A stretch of 64,000 bases of DNA from Simmondsia chinensis (Eukaryota > Streptophyta > Magnoliopsida > Caryophyllales > Simmondsiaceae). The stretch lies in assembly GCA_018398585.1 (NCBI GenBank), contig JAGTTD010000026.1, forward strand, positions 1,245,001 through 1,309,000. Direction: 5' to 3'. A model generated the notes under the pieces. That model saw nothing but the letters and a program-made list of their open reading frames with translations, made no database searches and had not been told where the DNA came from. Shown here piece by piece: positions 53,107-63,454 of the stretch. Position 1 is the first letter of the stretch. Each line of letters opens with the position of its first letter. The position numbers and the translations under genes were made by a program.

Positions 53107-53745
53107 TGGGATTATTTACATTTTAAAAACCCAACTTTTCTAAAATAATAAAAAAAAATTGACCTTTTTTAATTATTAAATAGGACCCTAATTTTTGTCT
53201 TAATAATAGAAAAGCCCATAAGTTTTTGTTGCATTAATAAAAAGGTCCCTCTCCAACATGACGACGTCATTTTTAGTCCAAAAAACTTACATGATAGCTA
53301 TATTTTTATTAATGCTACAATAAAATGATAAAAATATCTTTTAATAACCATATTTTAAAACAAATTAAGTAAAATAGATAGTTTCTACGTAATACAACAT
53401 CTTGAATTTTGTACTTATAAACAAGAATATAGGTGTTGAAGCATATGCTTTGTCATTTTATTGTAGTATTAACAACAAGTTATTAGACTAAATGCTCTAG
53501 AATATTCCTAGGATTAGACTAGGGTTTCTCCATTTTACATTCTTGACCTTTGACTTATGTAACCCTTGAGGATATTATAGTCTTTTGGTTCCTTGTGCCT
53601 TGCCATGTACTCGTCTATTCATCCAAAGTAATATATTCATATACATTCATACAAGCAGTTGTCACGTCAACTTTATCGACGGAAAACGACGTCGTCATAT
53701 TTAAGAGTGACATTTTTATTAATACGACAAATGCTTATATTTGGA
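53107..53745. mobile_element. Mutator-like fold-back, right end lost, with nested solo LTR
   Basis: GGGATTATTTACATTTTAAA..., AATAATAAAAAA, CCCATAAGTTTTTGTTGC and CATGACGACGTCATTTT parallel the left half of the element at 58857-59370; the right half (AAAACGACGTCGTCATATTT) is present but the terminal arm is missing. A Copia 2-family solo LTR (53481-53651) interrupts it. Confidence 0.6.
53481..53651 (+). mobile_element. Solo LTR of the Copia 2 family
   Basis: TATTAGACTAAATGCTC ... ACATTCATA, sharing ACTAGGGTTTCTC.A, CTTTGACTTATGTAA and similar phrases with 45826-46003. Flanks CAAGT (53476-53480) and CAAGC (53652-53656), 4 of 5. It shows the same TA...TA ends as the full element. Confidence 0.75.
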
Positions 53746-54736
53746 GAACTATGTACCACGTAGCCACTGTATTATACAGCGGTTTTCCACTGTTTTTACT
53801 CGTGTTAGTTGCCTTATCTTGTTAATTTCAATGCCTCAATTAATTGCGTCAATTAATTGAACATATAATTACATGTACATATTTTATGATATGGTTTATT
53901 AGTTTTTTAATGCAAACTTTGTAAACCGTTTTTAATCCAAAAGCTAGATAAAATTAATAAAATAGTTCAAAAAACAGTAAGAAGGAGCACTTATCGTTAT
54001 TTGTTAGTGAACTTATCCTTTACTCATTTTTTATCTCACAAACAGGTATGTTTGAATACTTCTAAATTAATGTTCCCCAAAAAAAAAAATTAACGGAAGT
54101 GTTAGATGACGAACGTATTTTATATATTGATACACTGTATTTTAAATTATTTATATTGTGATTAAAAACATGTTTTACAATGTTTACGTACTAGAAGATT
54201 AATATATAAAATTTAAGAGTACAATATATAACAAAAAAATTAGAAAAGAAGAACTACAAAAATATTAGGATAAATTACATATTAGTAATGTGATCTTTGA
54301 TTTAATAATTTTTAGTCCAAAACCTTTATAAAATAATTTATTATCTATAAATTTTAGTGTAATTATTTTCTAATCCAATTTTAGGCGGATCAAAAGCTGA
54401 GTGTAAAGCTATATAAATTTAATAAAAGTATTAAATTTAAAAAAATAATGACTTTTTGGATAAGGATAGAAATATCTTTTTATCTTTTCGATACTTTATT
54501 TTATCTAAAATTGAACTAAAAATTAATTATATTAAAATATGTGAATTAATAAATTATTTTGTAAAATTCTTGGATTCAAAAATTATTACATCAAATTTAA
54601 AAAATATTAATAAAAAAGCTGAAGTGTCTTTCACTGAGACAACCACAGTTCTACCCCCTAACACTGACCTTCCTCAGCCTATACTCTCCTTCGCAAATTA
54701 AAACTAAAGGCAAAATTATTAATTAAATACTCGATA

Positions 54737-54777
<41 letters not shown>

Positions 54778-54884
54778 AGGTATTATAAATTTTCAATATT
54801 TTAATTGATAAATTGTTTTAAGATTTGAGTTGTTATATAAAAAAATATTGATGTAATACATGAATATTATAATATATAGAAAGT
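53746..54884. other. AT-rich stretch with MITE fragments and (AT)n
   Basis: 53880-54000 and 54270-54420 resemble the MITE nested at 8549-8816. 54741-54772 is an (AT)n run. No gene. Confidence 0.5.
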
Positions 54885-56000
54885 CTTCTTGTGACAGGCC
54901 TTGAATGGCTATTTGGCAATGGAGGACCAGAAGAAAAGGCGTAATCCGGAGTGGAACAATCAGTGTGTCTAGTGTGGTGAGGACATGGAAGATGTGTCTC
55001 AGATCCTCCCGAGCTGTCCTTGAGCTGTTGACGTTTGGAAAGTGGCAACCCTGTCGAAATGGATCCTGATGCTACCAACAAGGACTAGACTCGCCGAGGA
55101 AATAGGGCTAAGGAAAGGAAAGAAAAATATTTAAAAGTTTGTCTCGCTCTGTTGGCATATTTGGAAGGACAGAAATGCTGCTATTTTCAGAGGGGATAAG
55201 CCCAATCCTGTCCAGCCAATTAATCGGGCAAAGACTGCGGTCATGGAATGGCACTGCAGGAGTCTGATGGATGACGATGGTATAGCAACAGATTTCAAGA
55301 CCACGAAGAGCAAGAGATCGGATAGATGGGTGACTTGGATCCCCCGTGTTAGGTTGGGTGAAGGTCAACTTTGATTGTTCCAGATCTGCCTCTGAAGAAA
55401 CGTCAGGATTTATTATTCGAGAATTGGAAAGGTGACATCATCGCTAACGGGACAAGAAGACTTGGGAACGCTCCAAACATAGTAGCCGAAGCACTGGCTG
55501 CTCGAGACGGCCTTTACCTGGCCATGTCTAAAGGCGCTACTAAGATAGTGCTGGAAAGGAACAACGAATATCAGAATCTTGGAAGATAATTATCTATGCC
55601 AAAGTGATATCGGGAATATAATGGAAGAGATCAAGATTCTTTGTAGCAAGTTTAGCCACGTCAAACTTTCACAAGTTTACAGAGAAGCGAATAAATCAGC
55701 GGTACCTTGCTAACAGTGCAGGGGAGGGGGGAATCTCCTCTCTTGTTTTCCACCCTCTTGAGGTGGTTCTTCTTTTGACTGGAAGGTGTGGCTATGTGTG
55801 TGCCTGCTTCCGATACAACAGGTGCCTTGCTAGTTTTTGGTCCTCTCCTGTTTTTATGGTGTTGCCCCGTTGTCTTTGGTGTCTGATTTTTCCCGTTTTG
55901 TTCTAGATTTGTGCCCATCTCCGTTTACTTGATGGTTGAGGTCTCGCCCAGTAGAGGTCCGGAATGTACTACACCTTTGCCGATAATTATCAAAAAAAAA
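54885..56000 (+). mobile_element. L1-type LINE 3' end with RNase H domain (fragment)
   Basis: The broken reading includes a zinc-finger-like CxxCGEDMEDVSQILPSCP, HIWKDRNAAIFRGDKPNP, GWVKVNFD-like sequence near 55360, IANGTRRLGNAPNIVAEALA, RDGLYLAMSKGATKIVLE and KLSQVYREANKSA. This is the plant L1 zf-RVT plus RNase H arrangement. The 3' UTR is T/G-rich and ends in ATAATTATCAAAAAAAAA near 56000. Several frameshifts; no target duplication found. Confidence 0.82.
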
Positions 56001-56349
56001 TCGAGATACCAAGTAGAAGAATTGGAGCCCTCAAGCACTCTTCTACTCATTTCGAGGCTTCAAGCCGCCCCTCGTTAAGGAAGGGGGCTGAGGCCGGTGT
56101 CTTCATGTTTACCATTATATAAAACAATATATAAGTATATGTATAATTTGTGTTCAAGTTTTCAAAAAGATTTCAACGAACTAAGATCAAAATTCATCAA
56201 CTTTCAATGTAAGCTATTTATAGATTACCAAACCATATATCATGTTAAATCTTTCTTGCAAAAAATTATCCAATTCTGATAAAAATTTATATATTGTATG
56301 AATCATGTATTATTTTCATATTTTTCAACAAAAATCTATCAAATTTTGA
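56001..56349. other. Unannotated stretch
   Basis: Nothing recognised. Confidence 0.35.
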
Positions 56350-56680
56350 AAAAAAAGTGTCAATTTAGTTCCTGTATAATTCAAAATATGTCAATTTGGT
56401 CTATATAAAAAACTTTATCTTAAGTTTTTAATAAAATTTTTAATAGTACGGTCACGAATTGAGATAAATTGAGTAAACAAATAAATTTATAATAAATTAC
56501 TTACATCTAATGTAATTTTATCGTTTAAAATTATGACATTAACTTAACTTAAATTCAATCAAATCACTAAATTAATACATTTTAAGTTATTTATAAACTA
56601 AATTAATATATTTAAAAGTATAAAAATTAAATTAATAAAATAAATAAAGTACATGTATCTTAGTCGTAAATAATTCTAAA
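56350..56680. mobile_element. Fold-back MITE fragment (family of 2643-3012)
   Basis: GTGTCAATTTAGTTCCTGTA, ATTCAAAATATGTCAATTTG, then inverted TAAATTAATACATTTTAAG and GTACATGTATCTTAGTCGTA match the arms of 2643-3012. The outer left terminus is lost. Confidence 0.6.
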
Positions 56681-57215
56681 TTTTACTGGTGATTTGAAGG
56701 AATTGACAAGAGCAGAGATGTACTGTATATGGTGTTACCTAATCTTAGGTCATGGAATCTTTTCACTATTTTTGCTCTTTTTTTTTAAATTTTTTTTTCA
56801 ATTATTATTATTATTTTTTTTAATTTTAGTGAAGTTTAATCTTGGTCAGATCATGATGATATTGTTATCATGTATGAAATGATGAAGATATTATTATAAA
56901 ATTATCAAAAAGAAAATAAATAAGAATAAAAGATGAATGTAGTCCAAGAAAGTATGTTATTAATTTACTGTTTCTTTTCGATAATTAGCGATAAAAGTCA
57001 ATTCAAAAGCAGGCGCGTCTGCAAGAGTAAAGTTTGAGTATAGACACAGAAAAAGGTGCAACGGAAAAGATTAATGTAAAAATAATACAAAAGATACGAA
57101 AAATAAAGTAAAAATTAAAAGATATTAGGAGACTTCACCGAAACTGGATAAGATATAGAACATGAGACAAAATCAATGCGCTTACCGGGATGGAATGAAA
57201 CACTGCCTGATTGCT
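56681..57215. other. Unannotated stretch
   Basis: T-runs near 56770-56820; nothing recognised. Confidence 0.35.
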
Positions 57216-57359
57216 GTTCTTTTCTTTTTAGGGTTTTGGATCTTTCGGAAACAACCTCTTTCTATAGAAGCATCCAGTAGAGATAAGACTGACTGCGTAT
57301 GTCTTATTCTTCCCAAACTGTCTCGGCGAAAGCCTTAGGCACTAAGTTGTTGTATATAG
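57216..57359 (+). mobile_element. Au-like tail copy (degraded)
   Basis: TCTTTCGGAAACAACCTC, GACTGCGTATGTC and GGCACTAAGTTGTTGTA follow the Au-like body order. Short possible flanks TGATTGCT (57208-57215 and 57360-57367). Confidence 0.55.
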
Positions 57360-57917
57360 TGATTGCTAAGTAGTGGATCTAATATTTTTCTTACCTATCT
57401 CTTATAGACGTTTATTTATTTAGGATTGGGCGATAAAATTATTTAAATTTTATTTAGTTGATCTATTTCTCCATTTTAAAGCACTTTGGCTGATAAAATA
57501 TGATTCGTATAAGGGTTAAGCGACTTAAATTCATATGAAAAGTTGTATTTCAAAGTAATCCAATTCTTATTCAAACATTTTAGGAAGTATAAATGTGTGT
57601 TTGGTTTATTGTATTAATTTTTTAGTCTATAAACTTTATAAAATACTATATTAGTCCAAAAGTCACATGTACTTAATAAATTAGTCCAAATGATGATGTG
57701 TAAGATTCTAAAATAGCATTCTCACCTAACTTTTATTCACAAGCAATGTTATAATATTTCGTTTCGTGTGTGAGATGAGAGAAATAGTAAGGGGATGGTG
57801 GGTTTAGTAACAAATAACGACAGGTTTACACTACTTCACTTTGTTATTTAAACTATGTTATTAAAATACTTTTAACATTTGAACTAAAATTTTACTTCAT
57901 ATAATCTGTGGATTGAA

Positions 57918-58181
57918 CCTAAGAGAGTACCAACATATAAGCACCGAATCCCATTAAAATTTCGAAGTTAAGCGCGCTTGGACGGGAGTAGTACCAAAAT
58001 GAGTGACCTCCCGAGAAATACTCGTGTTGCACCCGTCAAGTTGGGGGTTTTCGGAAACAGCTTCTCTTCGAGGTAGCACTTTGAAAGGGGAAGGCTGAGT
58101 ACATCCACCCCCAAACCCTGTTTAAGCGTGAGCCCTTGGAACATTGAGGAATATTATTTTATTTTTTTTTTTTTTTTTTTG
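57918..58181 (+). mobile_element. 5S-headed SINE copy F (full length, poly-T end)
   Basis: CCTAAGAGAGTACC, then AAGCACCGAATCCCATT, GAAGTTAAGCGCGCTTGGAC, GAGTGACCTCCCGAGA, CGTGTTGCACCC: nearly all of a 5S sequence. Body: CGGAAACAGCTTCTC ... GTACATCCACCCCC ... GGAACATTGAGG, ending in a long T-run. Flanks TAATCTGTGGATTGAA (57902-57917) and TAATCTGGGGATTGAA (58182-58197), one mismatch. Confidence 0.9.
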
Positions 58182-58197
58182 TAATCTGGGGATTGAA

Positions 58198-58847
58198 AAG
58201 TTAAAAACTAAATTTTAAAATATTAATATATAATTTATAAATAAAAAATAACAATAATTACTAAATGAGCATAGGACAACAATAACTGAGCTGTCAGTTA
58301 AATGGGGGGTTGAAAATTGAAAACAGTGGGAATTTGTGAGTAATATTATTAAACAAATTTACTATTTCCAATGAATTTATTAATTTTAATTATTACTACA
58401 AGTCAAAAAATAATAATATTATTGGTATGGATTTTCTAATATTTGTTGTTGGGACACATATTAAGAGATATTTATTATACTTATATATATTAAATTTTTA
58501 TTTAATTATTTAAATATTAAAAAATATTATTATTTTTATATAAACTAATAAAATATAAGAATTTAGTTTAATTAATATTTTTTAACATATGTCTTAAAAG
58601 CATATGTTAGAAAATTTTTTGTTATTATTATATTATTTTTTCAATAAAAAGCCTGGCCTCTATATCCCCCAGAGAAGAAAATATTTTTTGATACACTCAG
58701 ATTCAACTTTTTTTTTTTTTTTTTTTTTTGCCTCTCCATATGAAAAGAGTAGCATATGAAAAAAAAAAATTGATAAAAATGGGTAAAATCACAAGTAACA
58801 ATGTTGAAATTTGATATGTTACTCTTTTATTTTATAAATTTTATAAA
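58198..58847. other. Unannotated AT-rich stretch
   Basis: Very AT-rich with A- and T-runs; nothing recognised. Confidence 0.4.
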
Positions 58848-58856
58848 TAATATATT

Positions 58857-59370
58857 GGGTTATCTATAGTTTAGTCTCTTAACGTTTTTGAAAATAATAA
58901 AAAGGACCTTAATATTTTTGAATTATTAAAAAAGCTTCTAAATTTTTGTCCTATTAATAAAAAGACCCATAAATTTTTGTCGTATTGATCTCCAACGTGA
59001 CGTCCACAACACTGACGTGGCAGCTGCGTTTTTATTAATCCTATACTAAAATGATAAAATTACCATTTAGTAATCATAATTCAGAACAAATTAAGCGAAA
59101 ATAAATAACTTTTGCATAATATAACATCTCAAATTTCATACTTATATGTAAGAGCAAGAGTGTTGAAGCCTATTTTAGGTCATTTTATCGTTGCATTAAT
59201 AAAAAGCAGTTGCCACTTTAATTCTATCATTGAAAAATGACGTTATCACACTTAAGAAGGGCCTTTTTATTAATACAACAAAAACTTATAGACTTCTTTA
59301 GTAATTCAAAAATATCAGGATCCTTTTTATTATTTCAAAAAATGTTAGAGTACTAGAATTAAAATAACCC
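58857..59370. mobile_element. Mutator-like fold-back element
   Basis: Arms GGGTTATCTATAGTTTAG / CTAGAATTAAAATAACCC, with shared TTTTTGAAAATAATAAAAAG, TATTTTTGAATTA and TTTTTATTAAT phrases in inverted order. Flanks TAATATATT (58848-58856) and TTATATATT (59371-59379), 8 of 9. No coding sequence. Confidence 0.8.
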
Positions 59371-59476
59371 TTATATATTTATATAAAATTATGTATACTT
59401 AACAAAAAGGTTATGCTCACAATCGTTAAGCCAATAAAATTATGGATTGGGAAATCGAGGCAAAATAGTGAATAAA

Positions 59477-59720
59477 CTAAGCAACAACATACCCAGTGCT
59501 CCAGGGGCTCCCGCCTAAGTAGGGTCTTAGTGGGGCGGATGTACGCAGCCTTCCCCCTTCAAGGTATTACCTCTGAAGAAAAGTTGTTTCCGAGTGCTTC
59601 TAACCTGAGGGTGAGGAATTCCCAGAAGGTCACTAATCCTGGTACTACTTTCACTCAAACATGTTTAACTTCGGAGTTCTAATGGGATCTGCTCACGGGG
59701 TGTTGGTACCCTCTTTGGTA
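59477..59720 (-). mobile_element. 5S-headed SINE copy G (full length)
   Basis: Minus-strand copy: ACCAAAGAGGGTACC, GATCCCATTAGAACTCCGAA, a box A region (GTTAAACATGTTTGAGTG) carrying several changes, GTGACCTTCTGGGAATTCC, then body and GGGTATGTTGTTGC. Identical 15 bp flanks AAAATAGTGAATAAA at 59462-59476 and 59721-59735. Confidence 0.9.
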
Positions 59721-59735
59721 AAAATAGTGAATAAA

Positions 59736-60610
59736 TTCAATAAAAAAATAAAGGGCAGTGATATGTGGAGGTAGCTAAAAATTTTATTTTAGTTTAATAA
59801 ATATATACAAAAATACATTGATAATTATGAAAAAGTATATATAAAAAAATAAAGTACAACTAATTTTAACATTTTAATGTTTCATTAGATGCTTCAATAC
59901 ATGTGTAAATGTATTACTAAACTAAAAAAAAGTGCATAACACCATCTTTTTTAAAAACATAATTAAAATAAATAAAAAATTATTTTTTGTTAATCATCAA
60001 AGAAACACATCATAATTAAAATAAATGAATTTTTTTTTTTTTTTGTCAGGTGCCAATTCTAATAGCATGACCCGGCATAACATTGCAGTTCACACAATCA
60101 TTTAGACCATTTTATAAATCGGTTTTCTAACAAGTGTCCATTAACTGCACTTAAATTATCTCCTTTTCTGTGTCAACTATTGCTAAGGAATGTTGATCCT
60201 ATAATTAATGCAATATATTTTTTTGGGTGGATATTTTACAAATTAAACTTCTTTACAAAATTTTTAAAATATACAAAAGGTTCTAAAAAATAAAATATTT
60301 TAAAATATTTAATTTAAAAATATTTTAAATTTTCGAAATATATTTTAAGTTAATAAGAAAATTTTAAATATTTTAAAACATTTAAAAAGTTTTGGAAAAA
60401 TATTAGAAAAAATACTAAACATTAAAAACATATTTTAATATTTTAAAAATATTTAAATATTTAAAAATACATTAAATATTTGAAATAATTTTTTGATTAT
60501 TGTTTTCAACTACTAAAAAATAAAAAATATGCACTTTTCTTAAATAATAGCCAAACAATTATAACAATATCATAAATGCTTATTAATTAATCAGCCAAAT
60601 ACAATCTGCT
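59736..60610. other. Unannotated AT-rich stretch
   Basis: 60230-60540 is dense in TTTTAAAATATTT-type sequence; no element boundary. Confidence 0.4.
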
Positions 60611-60619
60611 TTTTAAAAT

Positions 60620-61531
60620 GAGTCGGTTCCCAAAATAATGCTAAAAAATAAAAAAATTAAAAAAATAATGCCCAAAAAAAAAATTTCCAAATCTACTGTT
60701 GAATCGCGTTTGCAAAACGCGTTTAAATTTCAATAAAACTGGATCAAAGAAATGCGGTTTATTTAAGTATAAACCGCGTTTACTAAACGCGGTTCACTTA
60801 AACATAAACCGCGTTTACCAAACGCGGTTCACTTAAACATAAACCGCGTCTACTAAACGCGGTTTACCAATGAACCGCGTCTACTAAACGCTGTTTACCC
60901 ATGAACCGCGTTTACAAAATGAGGTTTAACTTCAGGAATCCAAAATCCCCTTTTTTTTCACTTATACTTACCATTATGCCGCAATTCTTCACTTTTTTGT
61001 TCGCTTATAGTTTTCATTATGCCGCAATTTGTGATGATTATCATATTGATCCCATAATGGTAAGCTCCAACATCATAAGTGGAGGTCAAATAACTCCAAT
61101 AATAGTACTTGAAAGATCTCCAGTGTATAAGCAAAAGAAAGGAGGAGGCAAACGACGTGACTGGTGGTGGGTTAACGAGAAAGAGGCAGAGAGATGGTGA
61201 GAGCAGCGGAGAGAGCACGCGTGAATGAATGGGCCGGAGTTTTTTAGATAAACCTCATAAACGGGGTCATAAAGACACGGTTATAACAACAATAAACCAC
61301 GTCTTTATGACGCGGTTTTGTCTTTAATAAACCACGTCTTCATGACGCGGTTTTAGTAATATAACCGCGTTATTAAAACGCGGTTTATAGTAATGTTAAA
61401 CACGGTTTATGGACGCGGTTTATTAAAGCCGCGTTTTGTAAACGCGGTTCAATAGTATATTTGGAAAATTTTTTTTTTCAGCATTATTTTTTTATTTTTT
61501 TATTTTTTAGCATTATTTTGGGAACCAACTC
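60620..61531. mobile_element. Mutator-like fold-back with CGCG palindromes, copy 1
   Basis: Ends GAGTCGGTTCCC and GGGAACCAACTC; identical 9 bp flanks TTTTAAAAT (60611-60619 and 61532-61540). Subterminal regions (about 60700-60930 and 61250-61450) are arrays of short palindromes of the form AACCGCGTTTA(C)TAAACGCGGTT. The centre (about 60950-61240) is non-repetitive, shared in opposite orientation with copy 2, and could be captured host sequence; its open frame (60901-61200) has no known motif. Confidence 0.88.
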
Positions 61532-61559
61532 TTTTAAAATAGCATATTTTATAAAAATG

Positions 61560-62561
61560 GAGTCGGTTCCAGAAATAATGCTAAAAAATAAAAAAAATAA
61601 AAAAATAAAGCTGAAAAAAAATAATTCCAAATCTACTGTTGAACCGCGTTTACAAAATGCGGCTATAGTAAACCGCGTTAAGAAAACGCGTTTCATATGA
61701 ATAAAAACCGAGTTTCGTTTTACCATAATAAAAATCGCGTCTTAATAACGCGGTTTACTATAATAAAAACCGCGTCATATGAACGCGGTTTACTATAATA
61801 AGAACTGCGTCTTGATAACGCGGTTTACCATAAGAAAAACCGTGTCATATGAACGCGGTTTAATATGGTAAACCGCAATGAGTCGAGCCGAGCTCTTAAC
61901 AAGCTCGTATCGAGCCCCTTAACGAGCTCTTATCGAGCCCTTATCAAACTGTTCGATAGCGAGCTGAGCACCCCCTGTTTGAATTCGGCTCATTAAGCTT
62001 ATTGAGCCTGCTCGAACTCAGCTAGTTAAGCTATCGAGCTCTCCTAATGAACACGAACGAGCTCTAATCGATTTTGAACACGAGTAGTTCATTGAACGCT
62101 CAGTTCGTTTACACCCCTACTCACTGCCGGTCATGTCATCCGCTGCCGCCCTTCTTCTGCTTTATACGCCGGAGATCTTTAAGTATCATTGTCGTAGCTA
62201 TTTGATCACTACTGAATTAATAGGCTTTTATTGATAACTTTTCCTGATTTCTTACCACCTCCACTTATAATGTTGGAGCTTCATTGAGAGGAACATGGGA
62301 TCAATGTGACGATCATTACGAATTGCGGCATAATGGCGACTATAAGCGATGAAAACGGTGTTTGTGTGTACTGCGGATAAACCGCGTTTAGTCGACTTGG
62401 AATTATTTTAAACGTGTTTTATAGACGCGATTTTTATGTATTTTAAACGCATCACCTTGACACAGTTCAGTATAGCCGCGTTTTGTAAACGCGGTTCATC
62501 AGTAGATTTAGAATTATTTTTTTATTTTTTTATTTTTCAGTATTATTTCCGGAACCGACTC
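61560..62561. mobile_element. Mutator-like fold-back with CGCG palindromes, copy 2
   Basis: Ends GAGTCGGTTCC and GGAACCGACTC; identical 9 bp flanks ATAAAAATG (61551-61559 and 62562-62570). Palindrome arrays lie at about 61640-61875 and 62370-62500. The unique centre (62120-62370) is the reverse orientation of that in copy 1 (for example CCATTATGCCGCAATT against AATTGCGGCATAATGG). Part of a GAGCC-rich hAT-like element interrupts it. Confidence 0.88.
61880..62119. mobile_element. hAT-like GAGCC-rich fragment inside copy 2
   Basis: GAGTCGAGCCGAGCTCTTAAC ... GTTCGTTTACACCCCTA. The right end is intact, but the left TAGGGGTGTAAA end is missing, so it is truncated or was brought in by recombination. 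Confidence 0.65.
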
Positions 62562-62570
62562 ATAAAAATG

Positions 62571-63002
62571 ATTCTGAAAAGAGCAATTGAAAGATTTATT
62601 TGAAATGAAGAAAAACTTATCTAGTTTCTAAGTTCTAGAATAAAATACTTATTATTTTTTTAATAATATATATCTAGTTTTATAACATACTTCAGATTAT
62701 AACTAGGACAAAGTCAATAAAAAGGAAAGAAAAGGCCGAAAAAGAGGAGTAGCTTTCTAGTCAACATTGTGATCACTTTCATACTCTTTTCTTCTTCTTC
62801 TCTACACTCCTTTTTGTCCTATGTTTTGCCACTATCACTAACCCCAACCCCAAGCCTAAAAACAAAACAAAACCCACCTCAAAAATGGCAAAAACAAAAA
62901 TACCCAAAAAAAAAAAAAATCAAAAGGTCGAATCCATTTTCTATTCGACTCTGTTTTATACATTCAACTGGAATTAGACTGTGGAATTGTAATTCTAATT
63001 GT
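62571..63002. other. Unannotated stretch
   Basis: Pyrimidine-rich near 62770-62870; no coding match. It lies just beyond the end of the minus-strand LTR. Confidence 0.35.
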
Positions 63003-63437
63003 GCGGAAATAAATAATTCTCCCGGATCACAATCGAATCAAATACCACGACAGTAACGAGAAATAAACGGACTAAAAGAGAAATGAAACAATTGACACTA
63101 TAATTTACGTGGAAACCCCTTTACAATCGAAAGGGGAGAAAACCACGGGCGAAGATCGGAGCTTTTATTATTGAATCAAAAGAAGAAGAATTACAATATT
63201 CTCTCACACTCAATTTATATTGGTGGCGGCGCCGAAGGGGAAATTACCTCACTTTTGCTTTGGATACCTAATGACGTACCCTACGTCCGTATTTATAGAT
63301 GTGCAGAACACGCGGTTCCCGATCGATCGGCCTGCTCACTGGTGGCGTCCTTCCTTTTACGTAACTTCCCGATCGATCGAACTCCTCACGGCCCTTCTCC
63401 TTAATATGCCAAGTAATTTTGAGATATTTTCCTAACA
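63003..63437 (-). repeat. 3' LTR of a Copia element, minus strand
   Basis: Minus strand starts TGTTAGGAAAATATCTC at 63437, directly after a polypurine AAGGTGGAGATTT. It contains a CTATAAATAC TATA box (about 63289-63298) and GGTTTCCACGTAAATTATAG, and probably ends TTTCCGCA near 63003. The end is inferred, as the 5' LTR and flanking duplication lie outside the window. Confidence 0.7.
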
Positions 63438-63454
63438 AATCTCCACCTTGGCTC

